Below, piece after piece: positions 32,850-43,110 of a stretch of 64,000 nucleotides of DNA. Source of the DNA: Butyricimonas synergistica DSM 23225. Its GTDB lineage: Bacteria; Bacteroidota; Bacteroidia; Bacteroidales; Marinifilaceae. A program made the translations under genes and the position numbers. Position 1 is the first letter of the stretch. Every line of letters begins with the position of its first letter. The stretch lies in assembly GCF_000379665.1 (NCBI RefSeq), contig NZ_KB903370.1, forward strand, positions 86,380 through 150,379. The letters are read 5' to 3'. Below the pieces are notes generated by a model. It did not search any database. It had not been told where the DNA came from and was given only the letters and a program-made list of their open reading frames with translations.

Positions 32850-35800
32850 TTAGAATGTACAAGAAATAGAGAAATTCGGATTTCTAGAGAACGGATAATC
32901 AGTACCTCTCTCGCGTTTTATTGTTGAAAAATAGAATATATCCGATAGACTTGTTGAAACAGCAATACTTTCCACCCCTATTCTTTTTAACCATTTTTTG
33001 GGGAAAGAGTAATCAATATTGATATTATTACAGCTAAACACGTTATCCTTATGTACAAACGCATCGCAAGTGAACGTACTTATATCACTGAAATCTCCGT
33101 ACTGGCTTTTATAACGTGCCTGGTCACCTGGTTTACTCCAGCCGTACTTCAATAAGCGTCGATCCAAATTCGAGGAAATAAATATGTTTTCTCCTTTATT
33201 CAGTTCTGTCATATTAATTTGTTTTCCTCCCCATTTCACACCAAAACCAACCGTGATTCGCAAACCACTCCAGGCAAATGAAGTGCTGATATTTCCATTC
33301 AACTTAGGCTGACGGTTTCCCAGGTACACCAAATCATCGGCCGTTTGCTCCAACGTGGTGGTCACGCCATCTTTCTTCAAAAATATACGCTGTCCGGAAG
33401 TAGGATCAACTCCCACGGTACGCAAGCCGTAAATCGCATCCAAGGATTTCCCTTCCTGATATTTCACCAGATCAGCTGCCGTAGACATACTACGTTGATG
33501 AGACGCAATTAATGTTTTGAATCCTTCCGACAATTTCACCACGGTATTCCTATTATTACTAAATCTCACGTTCACATACCAATTTAATTTCTTCGCTTCA
33601 TTCCTGTAAAGATTACAACTGACACCCCACTCCAATCCTTCGTTACGTATCTTTCCAATGTTTCCTTTTATCGCATCAAAACCGTGTGAAATGGCAAGAT
33701 ACATATCCGTCAACGTATTATTTGTCAATTTATTATAATAATTAAAGTCGAAAGAAATACGCTCGCCAAAAAGCTTCAACTCACCCCCGACATTATGTTG
33801 AAGAGTATTCTGTTGTTTCAAATCAGGATTGGCAAACGAACTTAAAGTCCAACAAAGCCCACCCAGATAAGTGTATGAAGAATTTCTATTGAATACTTCC
33901 ATGGATACGGAAGGTTCAACAAACATATTTCCGGAAATCCCGACCGAATAACGTAACCGAAAATGACTGATAAAAGGAAGATTATCCTTCATAAAAGATT
34001 CATTACTAATCAACCAACCGGTCCCGAAAGAATAATAAGGAGAGAAACGGCTATTCGCACCGAACGAAGATCCCCCGTTATACGTGAAAGAAGCATCCAC
34101 AAAGTAACGTTGATCATAATAATAATTAGCCGCAACACTTAATGATGCCCTGCGTGATTTACTCTTATCTCCCGAAGCACCTCCAGTCGTAGGATATCCC
34201 ATTGACATTCCCGGATGACTCACGTTAGAAGCGATAAAACCTTTAGCCGTCCAATGAACACTTTCGGATACCGATTCTGATAATTCCCCATTGGCTCCTA
34301 AAGTTACCATGTGTTTGTCATTAAATACCTTTGCATAATCCAATCTCAAACTCAATTGCCAATCAGACATATCTTGATCACCACGGGCAAAAGATCCTTT
34401 TTGTTCCACTTCAGTTATAGATGCAAAATTTTTATGATTAGGGGGATAATAGGTATCCATTCTTGTACTCTTACGGGTTAAACCTAAGCTAAGCATAGAA
34501 CTAAATCCTTCCATGATATCAAAACGCACCTGAGTACTGCTTCTCACGTTAAAATATTTCGATTTATTCCATACTCCCACTTCTTTATCATATACTGGAT
34601 TATCAATACCACCATACGTTGATTTTGGATGATAAAAATAATCAATAGGCTTACCGTCTTCATCATAGGGTTTCCAATAACGATTCATTGCCGCATAGGA
34701 AGAAAATTCTCCATAAGGAGAGTCCTGATTATTATTTATACCTATGGATAAACCTTGAGAAATATTCCATTTATTTTTACGGTACCCCAAGGATATCGTG
34801 CCATTAAAATTTTTACGGTCGGATTCTTTCATTACTCCTTTCGTATCCTGGTATGATAAATCAAGCGAGTATCTCCAAGCCTCTTGGCTTCCCATAAAAC
34901 TCAATATATGAGTTTGCCCCACACCAGTACGAGTCGGCACCTTCAACCAATCATAATTTATCCCGTCAGCAATCGCATTTTCAATCTCGTCATACGCATC
35001 TTGCACGGATTGTCCATTAGGTAAATACGAATTCAAGTTATCCCACACGCCATAAACTTTTTCCATCTCGAACTTTTCCTTGGCTGTCATCAGATTATCA
35101 TAGGTTCCCAAATCCGGTAATTGAATGTTAACCCGCCCTTCATACCTCACGGTTAATGCCCCGGCATTAAGCCGTGTTGTAGTAATCACCACGACACCAT
35201 TCGCCCCGCGTGCACCATAAAGAGAGGTCGCACTTGCATCTTTCAATATCGTGATACTTTCAATTTCATTCTCGTTCATATCCATCACACGCTCCAACTC
35301 GACCTCGAAACCATCCATAATAAATAAGGGCTGATTATATTCCGGGCGAGATTTTTGATTTTGAAGATCCGTTAAATCCAACATTGTCGAAGCTCCTCGC
35401 AATTGAATCTCCGGCATCACGTTCGGATTCGAACCGGCCTCATTATTTTGAATAATCCGAAAACTCGGATCAATATTCGCCAATGTCTGAAGCACATTTC
35501 GAGAATAATTTACCTTTAAGTCCTCTTTAGTAACCACAGACACCGCCCCCGTAAAGCTCTCTTTCGGCTTATTGAAAATTCCTGTCACAACGACCTCTTC
35601 CACCTGCTGCAAATCCTCCTCCAACACGATCTTCAACGTGTCCGTTTTTTCCGTGAAATCTATCTGTTTCTTTTTATATCCCACGAAAGAAAATTCCAAT
35701 TTTCCACTCTTCATGGGCAGCTCGATAGCAAACCATCCTTTCGTGTTAGTTGAGGTTCCTAACGGAATCCCAACCACTTTCACGGTCACTCCCGGAAGAG

Positions 35801-36227
35801 GTTGTTTCTGGGTGTCATACACAAACCCTTTCACCCGCACGCTTTTTTGTACCGATTCCACGTTATCCTTCCGAGGCACGATCAAAATAATTTCCCCTTG
35901 TGCAATTGCAACCAAACGAGTTCCTTGCAACACGGTTTCCACCGCCTTGATCACTTGAACGTTTTCCAAATTCAAAGAAACTTGTTTGTTCGCCTTTTCA
36001 AGCTCTTCCCGTTTGTAACTGACCGAATTTCCACTCAAACGATTGATTTCCTTCATCGCGTCAAGGAGAGTTACCTTGTCCAATTTCAACGAAATTAATT
36101 TACCACTCTGCTGCCCGAATAGCAAGGGCGAGGTAAGCATCATCCAAATCAGCATACTGATCACCGATAATCGCCTACACGAAGCAGAAAACATCTTCGG
36201 ATGTTTCATTTCATGATTTTTTTGCAT
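32850..36227 (-). CDS. SusC/RagA TonB-dependent transporter with STN domain
   Basis: 1,125 aa from ATG 36227; MKHPKMF at 36209 is an alternative. Signal sequence, then an STN secretin/TonB N-terminal domain (residues ~45-110, LDAMKEINRLSGNSVSY), which links the transporter to a FecR anti-sigma factor. Next a carboxypeptidase-like domain (GFVYDTQKQPLPGVTVKV), the TonB plug (GARGANGVVVITT) and the ~800-residue barrel. Together with the FecR and sigma genes upstream it forms a self-inducing import locus. Confidence 0.95.
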   Translation of the reverse strand: MQKNHEMKHPKMFSASCRRLSVISMLIWMMLTSPLLFGQQSGKLISLKLDKVTLLDAMKEINRLSGNSVSYKREELEKANKQVSLNLENVQVIKAVETVLQGTRLVAIAQGEIILIVPRKDNVESVQKSVRVKGFVYDTQKQPLPGVTVKVVGIPLGTSTNTKGWFAIELPMKSGKLEFSFVGYKKKQIDFTEKTDTLKIVLEEDLQQVEEVVVTGIFNKPKESFTGAVSVVTKEDLKVNYSRNVLQTLANIDPSFRIIQNNEAGSNPNVMPEIQLRGASTMLDLTDLQNQKSRPEYNQPLFIMDGFEVELERVMDMNENEIESITILKDASATSLYGARGANGVVVITTTRLNAGALTVRYEGRVNIQLPDLGTYDNLMTAKEKFEMEKVYGVWDNLNSYLPNGQSVQDAYDEIENAIADGINYDWLKVPTRTGVGQTHILSFMGSQEAWRYSLDLSYQDTKGVMKESDRKNFNGTISLGYRKNKWNISQGLSIGINNNQDSPYGEFSSYAAMNRYWKPYDEDGKPIDYFYHPKSTYGGIDNPVYDKEVGVWNKSKYFNVRSSTQVRFDIMEGFSSMLSLGLTRKSTRMDTYYPPNHKNFASITEVEQKGSFARGDQDMSDWQLSLRLDYAKVFNDKHMVTLGANGELSESVSESVHWTAKGFIASNVSHPGMSMGYPTTGGASGDKSKSRRASLSVAANYYYDQRYFVDASFTYNGGSSFGANSRFSPYYSFGTGWLISNESFMKDNLPFISHFRLRYSVGISGNMFVEPSVSMEVFNRNSSYTYLGGLCWTLSSFANPDLKQQNTLQHNVGGELKLFGERISFDFNYYNKLTNNTLTDMYLAISHGFDAIKGNIGKIRNEGLEWGVSCNLYRNEAKKLNWYVNVRFSNNRNTVVKLSEGFKTLIASHQRSMSTAADLVKYQEGKSLDAIYGLRTVGVDPTSGQRIFLKKDGVTTTLEQTADDLVYLGNRQPKLNGNISTSFAWSGLRITVGFGVKWGGKQINMTELNKGENIFISSNLDRRLLKYGWSKPGDQARYKSQYGDFSDISTFTCDAFVHKDNVFSCNNINIDYSFPKKWLKRIGVESIAVSTSLSDIFYFSTIKRERGTDYPFSRNPNFSISCTF

Positions 36228-36314
36228 AGATTTGTAAAATATTAGTTTTATAATTTCTTGGTTTCCCAAGAGGTTGAATGACCGGGGCATCTTCCACATG
36301 CCGCCGGTTATTTT

Positions 36315-37484
36315 TTAGTATATATACACTGTCGTTCCCACGATCTCGAAACGAGGTCCTCCCAATAAGGTCAACGTACTCAACACGCTTCCCAAATCCT
36401 CGTTCCGGTTAATCTTACCCGTGAAGGTATGCCTAGCGTTTCGGTCGCCTTTCCACTCGTAAGTCACGTTGTACCAGCGAGCCAACATTCGCATCACGCT
36501 CTCCAGTCTGTCGTCGTCCAGCATGATTATTCCATCCCGCCAAAGCGACTGTATATCCATGTTTACCTTCTTCACACCAATATTATCGGAACCGATTTCC
36601 CAGCTTGCTTGCATCCCCGGCAGCAACACCTCTTTCAACGGGGTATCATTCACTGATACCTCTACCCGCCCGGTAAATAAGGTTGTTCGTATAGCGGGTT
36701 CGTCCGCATACGCCAAGATATTAAAAGAGGTCCCAAGAACACGAGTCTGCATCTCTCTAGCGTTCACGATAAACGGTCGTAGCGAATCGGGAGTCACTTC
36801 AAAGAAAGCCTCTCCCTTCAAATAAACGTTCCTATTCCCTCCTGCAAACTTTGCCGGATACCGCAATTCCGATTCGGAATTCAAAAATACCTTTGTCCCG
36901 TCGCTTAACACCAACGAATAAATCCCCCCCCGGGGTACAACGATCGTGTTATATTCAACAACGGTCTCTTGTACATCGTCCTTCATTTCATAGACGACTT
37001 GCCCCATCTGAATATTAATATTCGAGGAAGCCGTGGTCACTAACGTATCACGCTCCTGCAAGGCAATTTTCCTGCCATCATCCAAAAGCAATAACGCCCG
37101 CATTTTCCCCGATTCTATCACCGCCATCCGCACAACATTCTTGTCCTCTTTCATTTGTTTTAAACCGAACCACAATCCCAAAGACAGTAACAAAGCCACC
37201 CCGGCAACATAAGCCAACCACCTTCTCCATCCGATTGATTTCTTTTCTCTCGTGAGTCGATCCAATCGCTGCCACTGATCTCCCGGATCAGACAATCTAA
37301 TGATCTCCCGGAACTCGGCAAGGCTTTGTCCACCCACAACCTGCTGAAACAATTCCTCATGTTCCCTGGATTCCTCTAACCATCTTCGCAATTGTTGTTC
37401 TTCCTCTTCACTCAATTCATTCTCCTTCAACAACTTCTTCGCCACGATGTCCGCAATCTCTATTTCATCCCTTATATTATCCAT
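36315..37484 (-). CDS. FecR-family anti-sigma factor
   Basis: 389 aa. Residues 1-85 are the cytoplasmic sigma-binding part, one membrane helix follows (WLAYVAGVALLLSLGLWFGL), then the periplasmic FecR domain (VVPRGGIYSLVLSDGTKVFLN, LKGEAFFEV) and a C-terminal STN-like segment (LESVMRMLARWYNVTYEW). Transduces the signal from SusC's STN domain to the ECF factor next door. 72 bases from the sigma gene. Confidence 0.95.
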   Translation of the reverse strand: MDNIRDEIEIADIVAKKLLKENELSEEEEQQLRRWLEESREHEELFQQVVGGQSLAEFREIIRLSDPGDQWQRLDRLTREKKSIGWRRWLAYVAGVALLLSLGLWFGLKQMKEDKNVVRMAVIESGKMRALLLLDDGRKIALQERDTLVTTASSNINIQMGQVVYEMKDDVQETVVEYNTIVVPRGGIYSLVLSDGTKVFLNSESELRYPAKFAGGNRNVYLKGEAFFEVTPDSLRPFIVNAREMQTRVLGTSFNILAYADEPAIRTTLFTGRVEVSVNDTPLKEVLLPGMQASWEIGSDNIGVKKVNMDIQSLWRDGIIMLDDDRLESVMRMLARWYNVTYEWKGDRNARHTFTGKINRNEDLGSVLSTLTLLGGPRFEIVGTTVYIY

Positions 37485-37555
37485 ATGCTTTTCTATAAAT
37501 TACACCCTATAATTGCGTAACTCAAAAAAGCGGGTGAATAGAATGGTGATTTTTT

Positions 37556-38098
37556 TTACAAAAAGAATAAAAACATCCGCAAATGCTTCAATTTTTCCCT
37601 CAAAACCTGATAACCTGCTTTTTTCAATGTCTTCACCGTATTGGGAGAAATCTGCATCTCTTCTGCAATCTTCTCCACGGTCATTTCCTGCATACTCAAC
37701 TCAATGACTCGACGGGTCTGCGTGGGAAGTTCCCGAATAGCCTGTTGCACCTGTCCACATATTTCGGCTGAAATCAAGATGTTATCCTCTGTCGTACTTT
37801 CCTCCCACTCGATACTTTCCAAGATGCGTTTCCGGTTAGCAGTATCACGAATAAGTGCCAATACCTTGTTTTTAACAACCGTGTATAAATAAGTCTTTAC
37901 CGCTAACAAGTTATTGAAATTACTCCGATTACCCCAAAACAAGACAAAGGTATCCTGAATAATATCCTCGGCCTGTTCCTTATCGTGTAATATCTTGTAC
38001 ACGTAATAAAACATCCGCTGATACAGCTCCTCGTGCAACTTTTTAAAAGCAACCCGGTCACCTTTTGCAACTCGTTCTATGTGTGAGTTATCAAGCAT
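37556..38098 (-). CDS. ECF RNA polymerase sigma factor
   Basis: 180 aa. Sigma region 2 (HDKEQAEDIIQDTFVLFW) and region 4 (ELPTQTRRVIELSMQEM, then AEEMQISPNTVKTLKKAG) are complete. It belongs to the Bacteroidetes group paired with FecR and SusC/D. Targets are presumably the promoters of its own downstream SusCD locus. Confidence 0.95.
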   Translation of the reverse strand: MLDNSHIERVAKGDRVAFKKLHEELYQRMFYYVYKILHDKEQAEDIIQDTFVLFWGNRSNFNNLLAVKTYLYTVVKNKVLALIRDTANRKRILESIEWEESTTEDNILISAEICGQVQQAIRELPTQTRRVIELSMQEMTVEKIAEEMQISPNTVKTLKKAGYQVLREKLKHLRMFLFFL

Positions 38099-38120
38099 TT
38101 ATGAATCTCACTTCCTCTCG

Positions 38121-39701
38121 TTAAATCTTTATCTTTAACTTCTGTCCCGGCTTCAAGTTCTTCGCCGTCTTGTCAGAAAGACCATTCCATTTCATAATAT
38201 CCCGGTTAGAAACTCCCGGGTATTTTTGGGCTATTGACCACAAATTATCCCCCCGTCTGATCGTGTAATAGAAAAATTCACCTTCAGCTAACGACTCGGC
38301 TTCCACCTCGGCATTCGCCGCCACCCCGGCATATTTAGCGTTAATCTTGGACTGGTAATATGCCACTTTATCTTTGGGCACGTACACCGTTAATTTCTGC
38401 CCGATATTAATACGATCTTTCGTCATCCCGTTCCAATATTTCAAATCGGACAGGCGCACGTTGAACTTCGTCGCAATTCTCCCGATCACGTCCCCACTCT
38501 TCACCGTGTATATCAGTTTCGCCTTATTGCTCGGAGCCGCATGAGCGTGAGCATATTTTTTGAAACGAACTTTCGGGTCGGCAGTGCGGTCACTGTCATT
38601 AAAATAAGAATTCCGGTTATAAGCGAATATCGTATCCTGCTTGTCGATGAAATCCCCCACGTGATTATAAGGCATCCGCAAAGCGTAACACTTCCCGAAC
38701 CCGGCAGGCACAATGTCCGAACGGTATTGCGGATTCAAATCCCGTATCTGCTCGACTGAAATATCCATCAGCTTGGCAATCTGTTCGAAATGCAAGGCAT
38801 CCGAAATCATGATCGTGTCACACATCGTCGGCAACTCGTTTTCCAGCGGGTATATATTATGTTCCTTGTGATAATTAAAAGTGTACATCGCCGCGATAAA
38901 AGCCGGCACGTACCCACGGGTTTCTTTCGGCAGGTGGAAATAAATATCCCAGTAATTCTTCTTGCTTCCGGAACGGCGGATGGCTTTATTCACGTTCCCC
39001 GGTCCGCAATTGTACGCGGCAATCACCAGAATCCAGTCCTCGTATATCTTGTACAAATCCTTCAAAAAACAAACTGCAGCCTCGGTAGACTTCACCGGAT
39101 CACGGCGCTCGTCAAGAAAAGAATTAATTTCCAGCTTGTACATTTTTCCCGTCCCATACATAAATTGCCAAAGCCCGCAAGCTCCCGCCCGGGAAAAAGC
39201 TCTCGGGTTCAAGGCACTTTCAATCACGGGCAAGTATTTCAACTCGTGAGGCAAACCTTCCCGGTCTAAAACCTCCTCGAACATGGGGAAATAATAAGAA
39301 CTCAACCCCAGCATCGCCCCCACCTGGGCACGACGCCGCACGGTGTAAAGTTCAATATAATTGCGTACAATATCATTGTACGATAGTTTGATAGCCGAAT
39401 TTAAGGCATCCAAACGATTCAGATAAACCGAATCGGGTACTGCCGGACCGCTATCATATTCCATGAGATAAACGGAATCCACGTAATTACCTTCCTGTAA
39501 ACGATTCACGTACCATTTACTATACAAATCATCCAACCGTTCGACAATCGCACCCGGGATAGAATCCACGAGTAAAGCCGGCTCCGGTAAATTCAACCGT
39601 GATGGCGGCTCAAGCCGCACTTTCAGCGAATCGCGATCACTTTCGCCGAATACCGTGTTACAACATAAAATAGCACATAACCATACAAATAAACAACGCA
39701 T
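38121..39701 (-). CDS. mltD: Membrane-bound lytic transglycosylase with LysM repeats (MltD-like)
   Basis: 526 aa. Signal peptide, an SLT domain with catalytic Glu in PVIESALNPRAFSRAGACG and the following GLWQFMYGTG, YNCGPGNVNKAI in the later part, then two C-terminal LysM modules (TVKSGDVIGRIATKFNV and TIRRGDNLWSIAQKY). Cleaves peptidoglycan glycan strands and binds it by LysM. Eleven bases from the DUF5683 gene; the run mltD-DUF5683-parB-parA is typical of Bacteroidetes. Confidence 0.93.
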   Translation of the reverse strand: MRCLFVWLCAILCCNTVFGESDRDSLKVRLEPPSRLNLPEPALLVDSIPGAIVERLDDLYSKWYVNRLQEGNYVDSVYLMEYDSGPAVPDSVYLNRLDALNSAIKLSYNDIVRNYIELYTVRRRAQVGAMLGLSSYYFPMFEEVLDREGLPHELKYLPVIESALNPRAFSRAGACGLWQFMYGTGKMYKLEINSFLDERRDPVKSTEAAVCFLKDLYKIYEDWILVIAAYNCGPGNVNKAIRRSGSKKNYWDIYFHLPKETRGYVPAFIAAMYTFNYHKEHNIYPLENELPTMCDTIMISDALHFEQIAKLMDISVEQIRDLNPQYRSDIVPAGFGKCYALRMPYNHVGDFIDKQDTIFAYNRNSYFNDSDRTADPKVRFKKYAHAHAAPSNKAKLIYTVKSGDVIGRIATKFNVRLSDLKYWNGMTKDRINIGQKLTVYVPKDKVAYYQSKINAKYAGVAANAEVEAESLAEGEFFYYTIRRGDNLWSIAQKYPGVSNRDIMKWNGLSDKTAKNLKPGQKLKIKI

Positions 39702-39711
39702 GTTTTTCCCT

Positions 39712-40425
39712 TTAAAAATTAAAAGTTAGTGTTAATCCCACTGTTCCCCCGCTGACAGGAGAGAATCCGGTAGAAGGTCGGACATTCAAAGATATATCAT
39801 CATTTATCTCGAAATCGTAGAAATGCGCAAACACCGTGGCGTCAATAATCTGAAGCACGTATATTCCTCCCGAAACAATGTACAACAAATCCCGATTTCG
39901 TTTATAATTATCCTTTTTAGTCTTCAACTGTTCCTGCAAACGCTTCCGCTGGCTCGAATTGAAATTACTCGCGTTCCTGCCGGGCATCATCAATTTATCC
40001 CAGCTGGGATTCTCCGGGTAAGGCATATCCGGATTCTCTTCCAGCTTATTTATGTAATCCGTGTAATCCACGAAAGCGGTCCGGTACTTTTTAAAATACT
40101 TCATATTCCAAGACAAACCGTACACCGTAGCCCCGATACCGGCATACAAAATCGGCACCTTCCACCACTGCCCGTTATATACCTGTGCTGACCCCGGAAG
40201 TACCATCGCCATGATAGTAGCCTTTTTGGGTGAATGCGGCCCACGGTCTTTCTTTATCGAGGCTTTCAATGCCTCTTCCTTTCCCTCGAATAATAAAGAA
40301 TCCGTGTCCACGATCGTGTCCCGTGAAGTCACGGGGAACTCCATGCGGCATTCCGATGCTTTCATTCCCGTACCTATCAACAAAACCGGGATGATCAAAA
40401 TTATTTTCTTTAAAATCCTTCTCAC
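39712..40425 (-). CDS. DUF5683 membrane-associated protein
   Basis: 237 aa. Signal/helix at the start (KIILIIPVLLIGTGM). The hallmark is KKATIMAMVLPGSAQVYNGQ followed by a hydrophobic segment (WWKVPILYAGIGATVYGLSW), typical of the DUF5683 family between ParB and MltD. The C-terminal part reads like barrel strands ending VGLTLTFNF. Function unknown; eight bases separate it from parB. Confidence 0.85.
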   Translation of the reverse strand: MRRILKKIILIIPVLLIGTGMKASECRMEFPVTSRDTIVDTDSLLFEGKEEALKASIKKDRGPHSPKKATIMAMVLPGSAQVYNGQWWKVPILYAGIGATVYGLSWNMKYFKKYRTAFVDYTDYINKLEENPDMPYPENPSWDKLMMPGRNASNFNSSQRKRLQEQLKTKKDNYKRNRDLLYIVSGGIYVLQIIDATVFAHFYDFEINDDISLNVRPSTGFSPVSGGTVGLTLTFNF

Positions 40426-40433
40426 CGTAAATT

Positions 40434-41327
40434 CTATTTCTTGTCCATCTTATCCAGTAACTCCACAATACGTTCCAGTTCGCTGTCGGACTTAAAAGAT
40501 ATAACAATTTTTCCCCGCCCTTTTTCGTTACGTTTCAAATCCACTTTCGTGTCAAAATAACGTGCCAAATGGGATTGCAATTCTATATAATCACCAATAG
40601 GTTCCCGTTTCTTCTCTGCTTTTTTCTCTTTCGTCTCTTCCGGCTGCATCAATTCCCGAACAATTTCCTCCACCTTGCGAACAGAGAAATCATACTTCAG
40701 TATCTGCTCGAAAATCATATTCTGCGTATCCGGGTCTTCTATATTAATAATAGCTCGGGCATGCCCCATGCTGATCTCACGATTTTTGATCGCCAGCTGG
40801 ATAGGAGCCGGGAGCCTCAATAAACGCAGGTAATTGGAAATCGTCGTTCTCTTTTTACCCACGCGTTCGCTTAGAGCATCTTGAGTTAAATTGCACTCGT
40901 CGATCAAACGCTGGTACGAGATAGCGATCTCGATGGCATTCAAATCCTCACGCTGAATATTCTCGATCAATGCCAATTCCAGCATCGACTCCTCCTCCAC
41001 CTTCCGAATATACGCTGGGATCGTTTCCAATCCCGCTAATTTAGACGCCCGGAAACGGCGTTCCCCGGCAACAATTTCATATTTTCCTCCCTCAACTTCT
41101 CTTACGGTGATCGGTTGCACGATACCGATAGATTTTATCGAAGCGGCAAGCTCCTGCAACGCCTCTTCATCAAAAATAGTTCTCGGCTGGTTCGGGTTTG
41201 GACGAATATCACTCAATTTCAGTTCCTCCTGCAAAGCGGAAGAAGTTCCCCCTCTTGGTTTCACTTCCTCTGCCGCATCCTGCAACAACGCACTTAACCC
41301 CTTACCTAATGCACTCTTTTTCGCCAT
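40434..41327 (-). CDS. parB: Chromosome-partitioning protein ParB
   Basis: 297 aa. N-terminal ALGKGLSALL, the ParB/Srx CTP-binding core (IRPNPNQPRTIFDEEALQEL, and the box GERRFRASKLAGL), then a helix-turn-helix (LTQDALSERVGKKRTTISNYL) for parS binding. C-terminal dimer domain. Works with ParA in origin segregation. No clear parS 16-mer occurs in the window. Confidence 0.97.
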   Translation of the reverse strand: MAKKSALGKGLSALLQDAAEEVKPRGGTSSALQEELKLSDIRPNPNQPRTIFDEEALQELAASIKSIGIVQPITVREVEGGKYEIVAGERRFRASKLAGLETIPAYIRKVEEESMLELALIENIQREDLNAIEIAISYQRLIDECNLTQDALSERVGKKRTTISNYLRLLRLPAPIQLAIKNREISMGHARAIINIEDPDTQNMIFEQILKYDFSVRKVEEIVRELMQPEETKEKKAEKKREPIGDYIELQSHLARYFDTKVDLKRNEKGRGKIVISFKSDSELERIVELLDKMDKK

Positions 41328-41392
41328 AATCTTAATATAATTTCAGATTTTAGATTTATGATTTCAGATTCATTCAGCATCTCGCATATCCA

Positions 41393-41420
41393 ATCATAAA
41401 TCGTAAATCATAAATCGTAA
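41393..41420. repeat. Perfect 2x14-bp tandem repeat between parA and parB
   Basis: ATCATAAATCGTAA occurs twice in a row, in the gap between parA and parB. The flanking gap (41328-41425) is AT-rich with related TTTAGATTT-like words. Confidence 0.9.
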
Positions 41421-41425
41421 TTTTT

Positions 41426-42196
41426 TTAGCTTTTTTTATTCTTTTCCAGTAACTCGTTTGCTAAACTCAAGTAATTCACGGAACCGCGACACTCCGCATC
41501 GTACAGGATGACAGGCTGCCCATAACTCGGGGCTTCGGCAAGCTTCACGTTCTGTTGTATCAACGTGTCAAAAACCATCTCTTCAAAATGCTTTCTCACC
41601 TCTGCCACCACTTGGTTAGACAAACGTACCCGACCGTCATACATGGTCAGCACAAATCCCTCTATTTCCAAAGCCATGTTCAGACGCTTCTGGATAATCT
41701 TGATCGTATTCAACAATTTTCCCAGACCTTCCAACGCGAAATACTGGCATTGAACCGGGATCATCACAGAATTAGCCGCAGCTAAAGAATTAACCGTCAA
41801 CAAACCCAAAGAAGGCGAACAGTCAATCAAAATATAATCATACTCATCTTTTATCCCGGCAAGCATCTTCGCCATGACACTTTCTTTCTCATCGAAATTC
41901 AGCATCTCCAACTCCGCTCCGACCAAATCGATATTTGACGGCAGTAAAAATAAATTCTCGATATCTGTCTTTAAAATGGCTTCCTTCGGATCCAATCCAT
42001 CGACCAAACACTCGTATATAGTTGCTTTCAATTCTTTCAAATCATACCCCACACCCGTTGTCGCGTTTCCTTGAGGGTCTGCATCTACCAACAAAACTTT
42101 CTGCTCCAACACGGCTAAACTAGCTGCCAGATTCACAGAAGTTGTTGTCTTTCCTACCCCTCCTTTTTGATTCGCGATAGCTATTATTTTGGACAT
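41426..42196 (-). CDS. parA: Chromosome-partitioning ATPase ParA (Soj)
   Basis: 256 aa from ATG 42196 (MSKIIAIANQKGGVGKTTT); an ATG three codons earlier exists. Deviant Walker A KGGVGKTT, Walker A' (DADPQGNAT) and Walker B (YILIDCSPSL) are present. Partner of ParB in nucleoid-driven origin segregation. Divergent from the AlkD-like gene. Confidence 0.97.
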   Translation of the reverse strand: MSKIIAIANQKGGVGKTTTSVNLAASLAVLEQKVLLVDADPQGNATTGVGYDLKELKATIYECLVDGLDPKEAILKTDIENLFLLPSNIDLVGAELEMLNFDEKESVMAKMLAGIKDEYDYILIDCSPSLGLLTVNSLAAANSVMIPVQCQYFALEGLGKLLNTIKIIQKRLNMALEIEGFVLTMYDGRVRLSNQVVAEVRKHFEEMVFDTLIQQNVKLAEAPSYGQPVILYDAECRGSVNYLSLANELLEKNKKS

Positions 42197-42340
42197 AAAA
42201 TTCACGTTTTACGATTATGTGGTAAAAATACAATTAAAAAAGATACGTCCCCCTTTTTTCGTCAATTTTTTAATAACAACAGGCACTTTTTTACTAACAA
42301 TAATTACCTTTACACCGGGAATTAAAGAACGAGAGGGAAT

Positions 42341-43054
42341 ATGAGAAATACCACGAAAGAAATTATAAATGAATTGAATAAATACCGGAATGAAGAAAAG
42401 GCGGCTTTCTTGCCACGTTTCTTCAAAACGGGAAAAGGACAATACGGGGAAGGCGACCAATTTATCGGGATCGTTGTTCCCGACATACGCATCGTGGCAA
42501 AACAATATATCGATGCCGATCAAGATACCTTACGGGAATTATTGGCATCCCCGGTACACGAGTATCGCATGACGGCACTCTTGATATTGACGTATTATTA
42601 TGCCAAACATAAAGACAACGCCGAAAGGAAAGCTTGTGTCGATTTCTATTTAAGCCAGGTGGACGCCATCAACAACTGGGATCTCGTGGACCTGAGTTGT
42701 TACAAAATACTGGGCCACTGGTTGCACGACAAAGACAAGCAAATCCTGTACGATTGGGCTCACGCCGATCATCTTTGGAAACAACGCATCGCCATGATAT
42801 CATGCATGCATTTCGTGAAACACGGTGAATTCCAAGACGCCCTGGCGATAGCGGACATCCTGCAACACCACCCCCACGACCTCATGCACAAGGCTGTCGG
42901 GTGGATATTACGGGAAACAGGCAAGAAGAACGAACAAGTACTAACGGACTATCTCCTGCCCCGTTACAAGCAAATGCCCCGCACGATGTTGCGATACGCC
43001 ATCGAACGCTTTGAAGAACCCAAACGCAAAGCTTTCCTTCTCGGGGAATATTAA
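42341..43054 (+). CDS. DNA alkylation repair protein, AlkD-like HEAT-repeat glycosylase
   Basis: 237 aa, the normal size of AlkD-type proteins. KAAFLPRFFKTGKGQYGEGDQ is the N-terminal signature; DLVDLSCYKILGHWL and ADHLWKQRIAMIS are the helical repeats that hold DNA. These enzymes remove N3- and N7-alkylated bases. Catalytic competence not testable from length and motifs alone. Confidence 0.92.
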   Translation: MRNTTKEIINELNKYRNEEKAAFLPRFFKTGKGQYGEGDQFIGIVVPDIRIVAKQYIDADQDTLRELLASPVHEYRMTALLILTYYYAKHKDNAERKACVDFYLSQVDAINNWDLVDLSCYKILGHWLHDKDKQILYDWAHADHLWKQRIAMISCMHFVKHGEFQDALAIADILQHHPHDLMHKAVGWILRETGKKNEQVLTDYLLPRYKQMPRTMLRYAIERFEEPKRKAFLLGEY

Positions 43055-43110
43055 AATGACAGCGTCATTTCAAATCTAAAATCTAATATCATTAAATCTA
43101 AAATTGATAC

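Noticed and set aside
38121-38200. Terminator between the sigma gene and mltD
   Set aside because: No stem of useful length found in the 22-base gap.
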